Part shown: one piece after another, positions 16,185 to 24,911 of the stretch
Layout: every line of letters begins with the position of its first letter
Position numbering within the stretch: the first letter of the stretch is position 1
Assembly: GCA_009784375.1 (NCBI GenBank)
Contig: WRBV01000007.1
Coordinates: forward strand, 1 to 51,769
DNA length: 51,769 bases
Source: Bacillota bacterium
GTDB lineage: Bacteria; Bacillota; Clostridia; Christensenellales; UBA1242
Reading direction: 5' to 3'
Program-made: the position numbers and the translations under genes
Notes under the pieces: generated by a model
The model's database searches: none
The model's input: the letters and a program-made list of their open reading frames with translations, nothing else
What the model was told of the DNA's origin: nothing

Positions 16185-17233
16185 CTTTCTATTATATCCT
16201 GCGGTGTTGTTTGTGTCATCCGATTTTCGCTCTCCACCGCAACTTGCTGTTCATTAATTATTGCCTTTTCTTGTGTCTTTAATTTTTGCTCTACTCGTGT
16301 TTCTTGTCTATTATTCTTTACTGGTTCGCTTAGATGAGTCCAAATCTCTTGCTCTGCTTCTACATTCGAATTTTGCAAGTTCGCAACCATAGGTGAACGT
16401 TCGTTGTATATTTGCTCAAACTGTTCTCGCCTTTTGTTCGTTTCTTGGTTAAATTCAAGCCTGCGATAATCTTGTTCGACTTGGTCACCCTTAACCTTTA
16501 TCTTGCTTTCGGATTTATATAATTTTTGTGCATATGATTCTAATTTTGAATCCATGATGCCTAATCTGGTTACAAGCTCGGTAATATTCGGATTATCCTT
16601 CATCTCGTACTTATCAATAAGAAACTTCAATGCATCAGTCTGAAATGAATTAAAATCACGATGCCCCACCCTTGTTAAAACACGTGCGTTGTCTCTCATT
16701 ATTTCAAGTTCACCCAATAACAACTTTGATTCTTCGCTTTCAGGCATCTTTGCTGTGTAACGCATGACCTGTTTTGCAAGACGTTCATGTTCGCGCTGAA
16801 TTCTTTGGTTCAATACTCTACGAGTTGCTTGTTTTCCTTTAACTTTCTCTTGAGCTTGACCAAAGTGACAAATCAATGTATCGTCTTCGCTGTACCATAA
16901 ACCCGTATCTTCATCCATTCTTGCATTCTTGTATATAGAAAACATTTCGGGGATACCCTGTCCGATCTCGGTTAAATAAGTAACCGCAATCAATCCAGAC
17001 ATCTCGTGAACATTCTCTCTTAAAAATAACTTGTCACCATCCAAAAGAAATCGGATTGGATTTGTATCCGCCGTTTGAATTTCAATATAATTCTTGCCAA
17101 CATTAACTTTGTTCGGATCGTTAATGATAACCTTTGGCAAAGATTTCAAAGCCCCAACAATATCATCGTTAATATAGTAACGACCGCTACTATCAATATC
17201 ACCTAGTAATTGAGCAATGTGTACACTCTTCAT
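16175..17233 (-). CDS. Unknown protein with coiled-coil C-terminal half
   Basis: 352 residues, family not recognised. The N-terminal 110 residues look like a compact mixed alpha/beta domain (KNYIEIQTADTNPIRFLLDG). From about residue 120 to the end the sequence is highly charged and helical, rich in Glu, Gln, Lys and Arg, with likely coiled coils near 125-190 and 255-345. No signal peptide or TM segment. AGGAG precedes ATG 17233, directly after the recR stop, so it is in a recR operon; a role in DNA repair or chromosome handling is only a guess from position. Confidence 0.65.
   Translation of the reverse strand: MKSVHIAQLLGDIDSSGRYYINDDIVGALKSLPKVIINDPNKVNVGKNYIEIQTADTNPIRFLLDGDKLFLRENVHEMSGLIAVTYLTEIGQGIPEMFSIYKNARMDEDTGLWYSEDDTLICHFGQAQEKVKGKQATRRVLNQRIQREHERLAKQVMRYTAKMPESEESKLLLGELEIMRDNARVLTRVGHRDFNSFQTDALKFLIDKYEMKDNPNITELVTRLGIMDSKLESYAQKLYKSESKIKVKGDQVEQDYRRLEFNQETNKRREQFEQIYNERSPMVANLQNSNVEAEQEIWTHLSEPVKNNRQETRVEQKLKTQEKAIINEQQVAVESENRMTQTTPQDIIERIN
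16191..16219 (-). promoter_or_regulatory. pgk promoter inside the preceding gene
   Basis: Minus strand -35 ATGACA (16219-16214), 17-bp spacer, -10 TATAAT (16196-16191); predicted start near 16184. Confidence 0.65.
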
Positions 17234-17240
17234 AGCACTC

Positions 17241-17834
17241 CTAAATTATGACTCTATTGGAAATTGCGGCACCGATTGTTACTTCGTCAACATATTCAAT
17301 ATACGCACCCATTGCCAACCCTTGCGCAAGTCTTGTAACTTTTACCCCACTCGGTTTTATAAGTGCCGCGATGTAACTTGCGGTTGCCTCGCCCTCGACA
17401 TCAGGGTTTGTAGCGATTATAACCTCTTCTATGTTTTCATCACGTACACGAGTAATAAGTGATTTCAAGTTCAAATCATTTGGACCTTTTTTATTAAGCG
17501 GACTTATGACACCATGCAAGACATGATACTTGCCCACAAATGCCCCGCTCTTTTCAATTGCCATTGCATCACGCGGATCACGCACAACACAAATTGTCTT
17601 ATTGTCTGCACGCCGTTCACATATCCCACAATTTTCTTCAACCGAGAAATTACCACAAGTCCGACACAATTTCACATTTTCCTTTGCACATATCATCGCA
17701 TTTGAAAAGCTCTTTACAAAATCCATATCTGATTCAATAATTTGATACGCAAAACGCTCGGCGGTTTTGTATCCCACCCCTTGTAATTTTGTAAAATGAT
17801 TAATAAGCGTCGCAATGCAATCTATGTTTTTCAT
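17241..17834 (-). CDS. recR: Recombination protein RecR
   Basis: 197-residue RecR, a ring-forming partner of RecF/RecO that helps load RecA on gapped DNA. The order is typical: N-terminal helix-hairpin-helix (LQGVGYKTAERFA), four-cysteine zinc motif (CRTCGNFSVEENCGIC), Toprim domain (VVRDPRDAMAIEKSG) and GVISPLNKKGPNDL. I start at ATG 17834 (MKNIDC), which matches the family; the longer frame to 17852 adds six unsupported residues. CAAAAT ends 6 nt before the ATG and there is no ribosome binding site. The unknown coiled-coil gene follows in the same unit. Confidence 0.94.
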   Translation of the reverse strand: MKNIDCIATLINHFTKLQGVGYKTAERFAYQIIESDMDFVKSFSNAMICAKENVKLCRTCGNFSVEENCGICERRADNKTICVVRDPRDAMAIEKSGAFVGKYHVLHGVISPLNKKGPNDLNLKSLITRVRDENIEEVIIATNPDVEGEATASYIAALIKPSGVKVTRLAQGLAMGAYIEYVDEVTIGAAISNRVII

Positions 17835-17840
17835 AACGCT

Positions 17841-17869
17841 ATTTTGCCACATTTGGGTTGATTTGTCTA
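17841..17869 (-). promoter_or_regulatory. recR: recR promoter, leaderless layout
   Basis: Minus strand -35 TAGACA (17869-17864), 17-bp spacer, -10 CAAAAT (17846-17841), 6 nt before ATG. Confidence 0.5.
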
Positions 17870-17880
17870 ATTGTTAAGAG

Positions 17881-17952
17881 TATGTCATCCTGGTCAGGGT
17901 TCGACGAAGTCGAGTTGCGACCGAGTATACGAGGAAGTCGAAGGATGACATA
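17881..17952. repeat. 72-bp element with 11-bp inverted ends
   Basis: TATGTCATCCT (17881-17891) and AGGATGACATA (17942-17952) are perfect inverted ends. The interior contains TTCGACGAAGTCGA and GAAGTCGAAGGATGAC, the vocabulary of the larger repeat at 40558-40757. It lies between spoIIE and recR and could fold as a transcript hairpin. Confidence 0.65.
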
Positions 17953-18004
17953 TATAATGACTTGTGCACGATAATAAAATTCAGTTTTGCACATTTTCCT
18001 TCGC

Positions 18005-20335
18005 TCACCTCTCCACCAATTTTGCCACCATTATTGTGCTGTCGTCTGATGGGTTTTTTCCGCTGCGGTTTAATACCTCTTGCATAATTTCGTCGGCAAG
18101 TTCTTGCGGAGTCTTGGGTGTTAGGTTATTTATATAATTAGCAAGACCAAATCGGTCAAGTGCAAACGCGTCAAGAACCCCGTCACTTGCAATGACGATG
18201 TAATTACCTTTTCGTAACACCGCATGTGTAATTTTTGGTTGCATCTCGTCCAAAATTCCGATTGGCAATGAGCCTGCCTCTATCACCTCGACTTCGTCTT
18301 CCCTTTTTATAAATCCGTCGACCGCACCCATTTTTATGAAATCGACTTCACCACGGGCAAGATCAAATACAGTTATGTCAAGTGCCGAGAAAGTTTCACC
18401 ACCAGTAATAGTCAATAACTGATTAACATTTGCCATGATAACCTCGTGTGGAAAATGTGCTTTGTAAAAATTTTCAACCAAGCTTAGCGCAAGTGTACTT
18501 GCTTTTTGTGCTTCAATTCCTGCACCCATACCGTCACAAATTGCCATCATTGTTCGATTAGATGTAATCTTTAAAACCGAGTATGTATCACCATTTTGTG
18601 GATTGTTATTCTTTCCTACTTGGGCAACACCAAATATTACGCTGTAACGTGGTGCAGTACGCAATATCACTACACAATATCCTGCTGTTTGGGCGTAATC
18701 GGTCGATTCCACTATCATCTTGTGACCACATATTTTACTTGTAACACTCTCTATCGCTTTATGTTCGGCATCATTTCGCGGAAGCAAAATATTTACTGTG
18801 TAATCTCCTCTATCATTAGTAATTAGACAATCGGAAACTACCACAGAATGGCAAAGCAAATCTTCTTTAATTCTGTCCGCCTTTTCTGGGTCGAACGTAA
18901 TATTTTGTGTAAGCTCTTCTGCAAAGTTATTCATTAATTTTCCAACCCCATCGAATAATCCACTCATCAAAATTTTACCGCTTGCCATCTGTTCATTTTT
19001 TTTGTTCAGTTTAATTGTCTTGTCGATTAATTGATTAGTCGTTGAAAGTAATGTATTAAGCCGCCCACACTTCATCGATAACACAGGCGGTGTGTCCAAA
19101 AAATTCACACCACCCTTTTCAAGACCAGTTTTTGTCATCTGGAAAATTCCTATACGAACGGCCTCAACCTCTTGGACTGTGTTTTTGCAATTTGCTTTTG
19201 CTGCACAATTTTCACATGTGCTGCTGATTATATTTTGGGTTATTAAATTAGCACTCTCGGTTGTGTTTAGATCTGGCGTTATCATGCCTTTGTAAATATT
19301 ACTCATCTCGGAAAAGACCGAACCCAGATTTGTTAACCTGTGATAGGTACCTATACGATTTTGATTAATTGTATTTTTTGCCGCATGATTTTGGTCAAGC
19401 ATATAAAAGTTAAAATTAATAAACGAAAGAACTCGCTTTGGCGTAATCACGAATATAGCGATTGCAAGCAGAATTGGTATTATCGAATAAATGTCATAAG
19501 TTATATAAGCCCCAAAATATGTTCCCAAAACAATGTCTGTTAACACAAGTGCGACAAGCGAATAATAAGGATGCTTTGTTTTAAACCCAATTACAACAAT
19601 ACATAACAACGCATATATAGCGACAAAATTAAGATTCAATGCAAGAAAACTTCGTCCAAGTCCAAGACAAATCGCAACCATCAATGTACCCTTTGGCGAG
19701 AACCAAAATACACCACACAATATAACAAGAATAGATACAAACTTGTGAATTGAAAAATATGGGTTTTCAAGCCCACCTAACCCCAAAGCAAATACAACTA
19801 CAAAAATACTTAGACAAATCTTCTGGTCAATTGTCCATGGAATTTTTCCACGACGAATCTTTGCCGTTTGGATTAATATAATCGCCGTGAACACAAAAAT
19901 CGCACCAACCAAAACACTTATGATTGCTTGGAAAAATGCTTCGGTGAATCCATATGCAATATATGCGTTTGTAACATATATTACCTTTGATATAACAAAA
20001 GCCGCAACTGTTGCATAAATGTCTGCACGAAATTTGAGTTTAAGTTTAGAAATTTTCTTTTCAAATACAATTGCGAATATTACAAAAACAACAACAGAAA
20101 AAGCATTTGCAATCACCGCGCTTTGTGAAAAATCCACAAAGAACGATAAAACAAAAGTAATCGGAGCGGTTATATAAATTTTAAGCGGCAAAAAAATACT
20201 GGAAAATAAAAAAGCAATAGCAAATGGTGAAATACCTGCATCAATGTTCGCCATCCACAAAACAAGGACAACAATTGTGAATGCAAAGTATTTGAATACT
20301 GTTGTAAGTTGCTTGTACGTATTCTGTTTCGCCAC
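18005..20335 (-). CDS. spoIIE: Stage II sporulation protein E (membrane PP2C phosphatase)
   Basis: 776-residue membrane phosphatase. In Bacillus SpoIIE dephosphorylates the anti-anti-sigma factor SpoIIAA to activate sigma-F and acts at the asymmetric septum. Here about residues 10-330 hold roughly ten hydrophobic segments, a middle regulatory region follows with a Cys cluster (CENCAAKANC), and the C-terminal PP2C-like domain (about 560-776) shows MMAICDGMGAG, FIKMGAVDGF and VIASDGVLDAF. The frame begins with GTG at 20335; TATAAA lies 5 nt upstream and there is no ribosome binding site. TGACGAA at 20389-20395 resembles a Spo0A box, about 55 bp upstream. Confidence 0.92.
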   Translation of the reverse strand: MAKQNTYKQLTTVFKYFAFTIVVLVLWMANIDAGISPFAIAFLFSSIFLPLKIYITAPITFVLSFFVDFSQSAVIANAFSVVVFVIFAIVFEKKISKLKLKFRADIYATVAAFVISKVIYVTNAYIAYGFTEAFFQAIISVLVGAIFVFTAIILIQTAKIRRGKIPWTIDQKICLSIFVVVFALGLGGLENPYFSIHKFVSILVILCGVFWFSPKGTLMVAICLGLGRSFLALNLNFVAIYALLCIVVIGFKTKHPYYSLVALVLTDIVLGTYFGAYITYDIYSIIPILLAIAIFVITPKRVLSFINFNFYMLDQNHAAKNTINQNRIGTYHRLTNLGSVFSEMSNIYKGMITPDLNTTESANLITQNIISSTCENCAAKANCKNTVQEVEAVRIGIFQMTKTGLEKGGVNFLDTPPVLSMKCGRLNTLLSTTNQLIDKTIKLNKKNEQMASGKILMSGLFDGVGKLMNNFAEELTQNITFDPEKADRIKEDLLCHSVVVSDCLITNDRGDYTVNILLPRNDAEHKAIESVTSKICGHKMIVESTDYAQTAGYCVVILRTAPRYSVIFGVAQVGKNNNPQNGDTYSVLKITSNRTMMAICDGMGAGIEAQKASTLALSLVENFYKAHFPHEVIMANVNQLLTITGGETFSALDITVFDLARGEVDFIKMGAVDGFIKREDEVEVIEAGSLPIGILDEMQPKITHAVLRKGNYIVIASDGVLDAFALDRFGLANYINNLTPKTPQELADEIMQEVLNRSGKNPSDDSTIMVAKLVER

Positions 20336-20402
20336 ATAGTTTTATAACATCCAGACGTCTATGATATTTGGTTGAAGTTGGGGAAATTTGACGAAATTTG
20401 AA

Positions 20403-21146
20403 TTATTGTTGTTTATTCTCCAGCACTTCAACTATTGCATCGGCGATATGCTTGGCAAGTTCTTTTCGATATTCTTCGGTTGAGAGCTTTTGCTCTTCTT
20501 CTACATTGGATAAGAATCCACATTCGATTAACACAGACGGATAATCACTTTCAAGGATAAAGTAATCTGCTGGCATTGCTTTGCGCTCTCGCTCCAAAAT
20601 TCCGCTTTTATTTAAATAGTTTTGAATTGAGATTGCATATTCTTTTCCATTATCTCTACCCTTTTGGTAAAAGCATTGCAACCCATGCACAGACTTGTCA
20701 CGTATGAAATTGTTCAAATGAATGGACACAACAAGGTCGGGTTCAACTATATCGATTACCTTTCGTCTCTTGTTCATATCGTCACGCTTTCGGTTACCGA
20801 CTTTCTCATCATAAAGTCCTTCATCGTTTCCACGAGTAAGCGTTACTTCGTACCCTCTTGTTTCCAATTCAAATTCAAGATTTTGGGCAATCTCGAGCAC
20901 CACATCACTTTCACGCAAGCCCTTTGAACTTGTAACCCCGCCATCTCGACCACCATGCCCAGCATCGATTACAATTCGCTTTGATTGTATAGTTGCCGAA
21001 GTTTCTACAGTCTCTTGTTTATATTCGACTACATCATCATTGTACACAAAACTTCCAATTGCCACCGCACCGCATTCAATTACTAAAAGACAAGCGGTGA
21101 ACAAAACGCTTGTCATTATAATCATTATTTTTCTGAAGATTGCCAT
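20403..21146 (-). CDS. cwlD: N-acetylmuramoyl-L-alanine amidase, CwlD-like
   Basis: 247-residue secreted or membrane-anchored zinc amidase (Amidase_3). An N-terminal TM/signal segment (about 6-28) precedes the catalytic domain: IVIDAGHGGRDGG (zinc His), SDVVLEIAQNLE (the zinc Glu that usually lies near here is replaced in part by this stretch), VSIHLNNF (zinc His) and VLIECGFLSN (catalytic Glu). Size, topology and place beside spoIIE suggest CwlD, which starts muramic-delta-lactam formation in spore cortex; a general cell-wall amidase is the alternative. Confidence 0.85.
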   Translation of the reverse strand: MAIFRKIMIIMTSVLFTACLLVIECGAVAIGSFVYNDDVVEYKQETVETSATIQSKRIVIDAGHGGRDGGVTSSKGLRESDVVLEIAQNLEFELETRGYEVTLTRGNDEGLYDEKVGNRKRDDMNKRRKVIDIVEPDLVVSIHLNNFIRDKSVHGLQCFYQKGRDNGKEYAISIQNYLNKSGILERERKAMPADYFILESDYPSVLIECGFLSNVEEEQKLSTEEYRKELAKHIADAIVEVLENKQQ

Positions 21147-21172
21147 TACATGGTATTTGCAAGATATTATCT

Positions 21173-21766
21173 TTACATACTTCTTTCTTCTTTTTCATTA
21201 TTCTTTGCGTTTCTACGCCTGGTGGCAGTCACATAATCATTAATCGCAAATCTTTCGGACAGTAGTTCAATTGGTGCATCCTTGTCATCACCCCTTATCT
21301 CATGTTCTGGAGAAGCATAATTCATTGCTGTTTGCTCCATAAACAAAGCAATTTTTTCGGAACGAGCATCTCTCGCTTCTTGCATGCTTATAACTTCTTT
21401 GGCTTTATTATCTTTATCCATCTCATTAGCCCTGTTCTGAACTGGACACAACTCTACTCTCTTGACGTTATAGCGTTTACCATCTCTGATATGAGTGGTT
21501 ATATTCTCATCAAACAAAAACCCATAGGTCTCATCGAATTTTTTATCCGAGATAATCTTTCTTTTAACAAAATCACCTTCACCGTCTGGTTCTGTGCATA
21601 TTTCATACAACCTAATCTTTTGTCTCAGAATAGATGTTTCATCAGTTTTTGTAACTCTTCCTACAAGTTCATTATTACCATCTGTAAAAAGAATTTGCAG
21701 CGAATTAATTTCTGGATTTGAATTTATTTCAATAAGTACTTCGTAAATATCATCACGTCGGTTCAT
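21173..21766 (-). CDS. Unknown soluble protein
   Basis: 197 residues, no recognised family. No signal or TM. The first 110 residues look like a mixed beta-rich domain; the C-terminal part is charged and probably helical. GGAGGT precedes ATG 21766 and TATAAT lies about 45 nt upstream. It sits directly before cwlD (27-nt gap). Style and length resemble the unknown gene after recR, but I see no clear shared motif. Confidence 0.6.
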   Translation of the reverse strand: MNRRDDIYEVLIEINSNPEINSLQILFTDGNNELVGRVTKTDETSILRQKIRLYEICTEPDGEGDFVKRKIISDKKFDETYGFLFDENITTHIRDGKRYNVKRVELCPVQNRANEMDKDNKAKEVISMQEARDARSEKIALFMEQTAMNYASPEHEIRGDDKDAPIELLSERFAINDYVTATRRRNAKNNEKEERSM

Positions 21767-21809
21767 TGGGCAACCTCCATGTATAGATTATGTACTTTGT
21801 ATTATACCA

Positions 21810-22937
21810 TTATTCTATAGATAAGTCTATACTTTTTCGACGTTTTCGTGTGATTATCGAATTAAAAATAACAACAGGCACACCGTTTAATATTGGAATT
21901 ACATAAGTGAAAATCTTCCATAATACTACCGCCATGAAAACTTGTGGGGTTCCGATAAGGATTGAAAATATAGAAATAAAGAAAAGCTCCATTGCACCCG
22001 TACCACCAGGTATAGGCATAAGCGAAGCGGTATAATCAACAAGCACAACACCCAACATCAAGATTGGTGCAATCGACCAATCCCATCCCCAAATCGATGC
22101 ATATATAAACAAGATAAGTGTATAATGCAAAAAGAAAGCAAAACAAGCCATAATCATCCCAGCCGTTAATGTCCACGGACGTTTTCGAAGCTTGCGCATG
22201 CTGACTCGGTATTGCCAAAGCGTTTCGTCTGTTTTTCTCTGGGCGTTTTCTCGGTCTTTGATAATTCGCACTTTGGACAAAATAAATACTCCAAGCTGTC
22301 CTAGTTTTTGTGGGATGACTCGCCCGAATGCAAGTAATATTACACCAACTGTTGTCAAAACTGTCCATACAATACCCGAAATAATGCTTGCGCTTACTAC
22401 TGCTTCCCCGCCAAGGTCTCCAATACGCGATATAAATATTATGATTACAAGACCAGTCACAATTTGATAACCAAGCCTTGTTAAAATATAATTCGATATT
22501 GAAACGGCAGTAATTTCCGAAACTCGAAATCCATGCTTGTGATAATAATACATTTGGTATGCTTTTCCGCCCGTATGAAACGGAGTCAAAAGATTATAAT
22601 GCCGTTCAAGCAAAGTCACACGCAAACACAACAGAGGGTCAGTTCTTTTAATTGTTGCACTCATCACAAGTTGCAAACGACATGTGTCTATCACAACAAT
22701 CAAAAAAACAATACCAAGCGCAAGCAAGAGCCACCACCAATTCAGACTTACACTTAAAACTTGGGACAGGTCCACTTCACCATATGCCATTGCATAATAT
22801 ACAACAGCACCCGCGAGCAAAAGGTTAAAAGGTAAAAACAACCGTGCAGCAAGCTGTTTCCACGGCGAATCTTTCTTTTTAAAAGCCGAATCTTTGTTCG
22901 GCTTTAATATATCTTGTTGTTCCTCTTGTGAATGCAT
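21810..22937 (-). CDS. LPG-synthase-TM/flippase-like membrane protein
   Basis: 375-residue integral membrane protein of the lysylphosphatidylglycerol synthase TM (UPF0104) family. About eight hydrophobic segments are visible, with the family motif region LLERHYNLLTPFHTGGKAYQMYYYHKHG (positions about 108-135) and a later PIPGGTGAMELFF. There is no C-terminal aminoacyltransferase domain, so it is the membrane module only, as in proteins thought to move or bind lipids. It begins 12 nt after the PrsA-like gene and is co-transcribed with it. Confidence 0.85.
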   Translation of the reverse strand: MHSQEEQQDILKPNKDSAFKKKDSPWKQLAARLFLPFNLLLAGAVVYYAMAYGEVDLSQVLSVSLNWWWLLLALGIVFLIVVIDTCRLQLVMSATIKRTDPLLCLRVTLLERHYNLLTPFHTGGKAYQMYYYHKHGFRVSEITAVSISNYILTRLGYQIVTGLVIIIFISRIGDLGGEAVVSASIISGIVWTVLTTVGVILLAFGRVIPQKLGQLGVFILSKVRIIKDRENAQRKTDETLWQYRVSMRKLRKRPWTLTAGMIMACFAFFLHYTLILFIYASIWGWDWSIAPILMLGVVLVDYTASLMPIPGGTGAMELFFISIFSILIGTPQVFMAVVLWKIFTYVIPILNGVPVVIFNSIITRKRRKSIDLSIE

Positions 22938-22948
22938 AAGCTACCTAC

Positions 22949-24802
22949 TTAAAGCATGTTACGGAAATTTCTTGGGTTGATTGTAATTGTGTGTTGTCCT
23001 TTGAATGTCGCAAGAACCCCGTTTTCTGCGTCTTGGTACTCGGATCTTGTAAGTTGTTCAACTATAGCATCAAAGAAAGTTTTGTTACCATAGCTTGTTT
23101 GTGTTTGGAATAAAAAGTTTTGGTAAGTTTGGCTAAGGCGAGTCTCAGAATTCGAGAATACGAAATCAGATACATCACGTGTGTACATAATTATATGTGC
23201 ACCAAAGTCAGACCATACAACGCCACTTATGTCACCCACTTGACCATTTTCACGAAGGCTACGTGCGGCAATTGTGAATGGTTCAACCATACGACTGTTG
23301 TGGTCTTCACCAATTCGATCACCATTGTGGTCAGTCGGTCTTGTATCAAGACCCATTGTGTATTCAAATTGTGGATTTTGCATTCCAGGGTCTGAACCAA
23401 ATCTGTACAATAAATTACGGAATGTAAGTTGTTTGTTGTGCGAGCCTGTGACTTCTCTTTGAACAATACCAAGAACTTGATTAACAGAAAGCTCTGGTCC
23501 AATCTGGTGTCCATCTTCATCACGGTCACGGGTAGTAAGGTTTGCACGCATTCCATCACGTATAGCTATGAAGTCGGCTTGTGAAATTTCGCGGTTTCTC
23601 ATACGTGCTTCTTGTCTTTCAAGTTCGGCACGTTCTTCATCCGTAAATCCAACAAGGATGTGACTTACTGTAAAGAAATCATTAATAATTGATGCTGGTG
23701 CCCAACGTACATTTTCAATTCCACCGATAATTGACTGGGAAATAGAATGTGTTGTGTCAAGACCACGCTCGAACCTGTTGATTGCCATACGTACATTATG
23801 TTGATAGTGTGTACGCGCGCCATTTACAATAGAATTAACGTAACTTTGGCTTCGTGATGAAACTCTGTCAAGCCAAAGATCCATCGGAAGAATGTATTCT
23901 CCGTCCACTTCTACTTTTTCTGTTCTGTGACGGTCAACAAATAATTGGAAATACTCTGGACCTGCGTGCATTGTTCCTTGGCTGAAGGTATCACGGAAAC
24001 GTTGCAACAACATGCTTTTTTCTTCTTCGATTTGGATACGTTCTATCTCACGCTTGATTACCGCTTCGGGTGTGTTTTGACTTGCTGTGAATTCTCTGCC
24101 TTCTTCACGGGTACGAAGGAAACGAACAAAGCGATTCTTCGTTTCACGTGCAAGGTCAATTTCTGCTTGTGTAGTTCCACGTGGTGCGAATGCACGTTCG
24201 ATGAATTCATCCATAGTTTCATTTGGTTCCATGACAATAGGGTCAAATTCCTTGAATCGGTCAACGTTAAGATTAAAAATTCTTGTGTTATTTACAACTT
24301 CGGTTGTTATGTAGTGTTCAAATGGAGTAAATACAATTCCGCCTGGGACTTCTTGTTCGGGTGTATTTGGTCCACCCATATTAAGCTCGTCACGGATTTG
24401 TTGCATTATTTGATTGATGTTTCGCTCCATCGCTTCGTATGTGTTTCTTAATGCTCTATTAGCCTCAGCCACAGTCAATGTTCCAAGAGCCCCTTCACCA
24501 TGCGAACCAAAAAATTGGTCAGTCCCCGCAAGGTGTACCATTATTTCACGTTCAATAAGAATATCGAGTGTTCGGTCAAGTGCACGCTCGGGGCTGTCGC
24601 CTTGTTGTATGAATTGTTGTCCCCATGCCTGGAAAGCGGTTTCAAGATGGTGTCTTCGAATTTCTATCGAGTTTCCTACCCTTGCAACCACAAGGTTACG
24701 GCTATATTCAACGTCTGGTGCGAACAATGCACAACCCATAGCAAAAGCAGCCACAAACAATGTGACCATAACAAGTGTTAAACATCTTTTGAGTCGCTTC
24801 AT
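22949..24802 (-). CDS. PrsA/SurA-type foldase lipoprotein with divergent parvulin domain
   Basis: 617-residue exported peptidyl-prolyl isomerase/chaperone. The lipobox FAMGC puts the lipid-bearing Cys at about residue 24. A SurA-like N-terminal helical region (about 35-300) leads to a parvulin domain that starts with VSHILVGF; its usual strands are separated by a long insertion before FRNLLYRFGSDPGMQ and WSDFGAHIIMYT. I start at ATG 24802 because GGAGA stands 6 nt upstream; the frame opens at 24814. The strong promoter is at 24870-24898. Probably assists folding of secreted proteins; isomerase activity is uncertain. Confidence 0.82.
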   Translation of the reverse strand: MKRLKRCLTLVMVTLFVAAFAMGCALFAPDVEYSRNLVVARVGNSIEIRRHHLETAFQAWGQQFIQQGDSPERALDRTLDILIEREIMVHLAGTDQFFGSHGEGALGTLTVAEANRALRNTYEAMERNINQIMQQIRDELNMGGPNTPEQEVPGGIVFTPFEHYITTEVVNNTRIFNLNVDRFKEFDPIVMEPNETMDEFIERAFAPRGTTQAEIDLARETKNRFVRFLRTREEGREFTASQNTPEAVIKREIERIQIEEEKSMLLQRFRDTFSQGTMHAGPEYFQLFVDRHRTEKVEVDGEYILPMDLWLDRVSSRSQSYVNSIVNGARTHYQHNVRMAINRFERGLDTTHSISQSIIGGIENVRWAPASIINDFFTVSHILVGFTDEERAELERQEARMRNREISQADFIAIRDGMRANLTTRDRDEDGHQIGPELSVNQVLGIVQREVTGSHNKQLTFRNLLYRFGSDPGMQNPQFEYTMGLDTRPTDHNGDRIGEDHNSRMVEPFTIAARSLRENGQVGDISGVVWSDFGAHIIMYTRDVSDFVFSNSETRLSQTYQNFLFQTQTSYGNKTFFDAIVEQLTRSEYQDAENGVLATFKGQHTITINPRNFRNML

Positions 24803-24838
24803 CGAATTCTCCATGACATGATTATTATCAACTTGCGT

Positions 24839-24859
24839 GTGTTCTTAAACCGAGAACAC
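24839..24859 (-). promoter_or_regulatory. 5' UTR hairpin of the foldase gene
   Basis: Perfect arms GTGTTCT and AGAACAC around a 7-nt loop, midway between the promoter and the start codon. Confidence 0.45.
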
Positions 24860-24869
24860 CACGTTCACT

Positions 24870-24898
24870 ATTATAGAACGTATTCCAAACTTTTGCAA
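24870..24898 (-). promoter_or_regulatory. Promoter of the foldase operon
   Basis: Minus strand -35 TTGCAA (24898-24893), 17-bp spacer, -10 TATAAT (24875-24870). Confidence 0.75.
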
Positions 24899-24911
24899 GG
24901 GGTTTTTTAAC

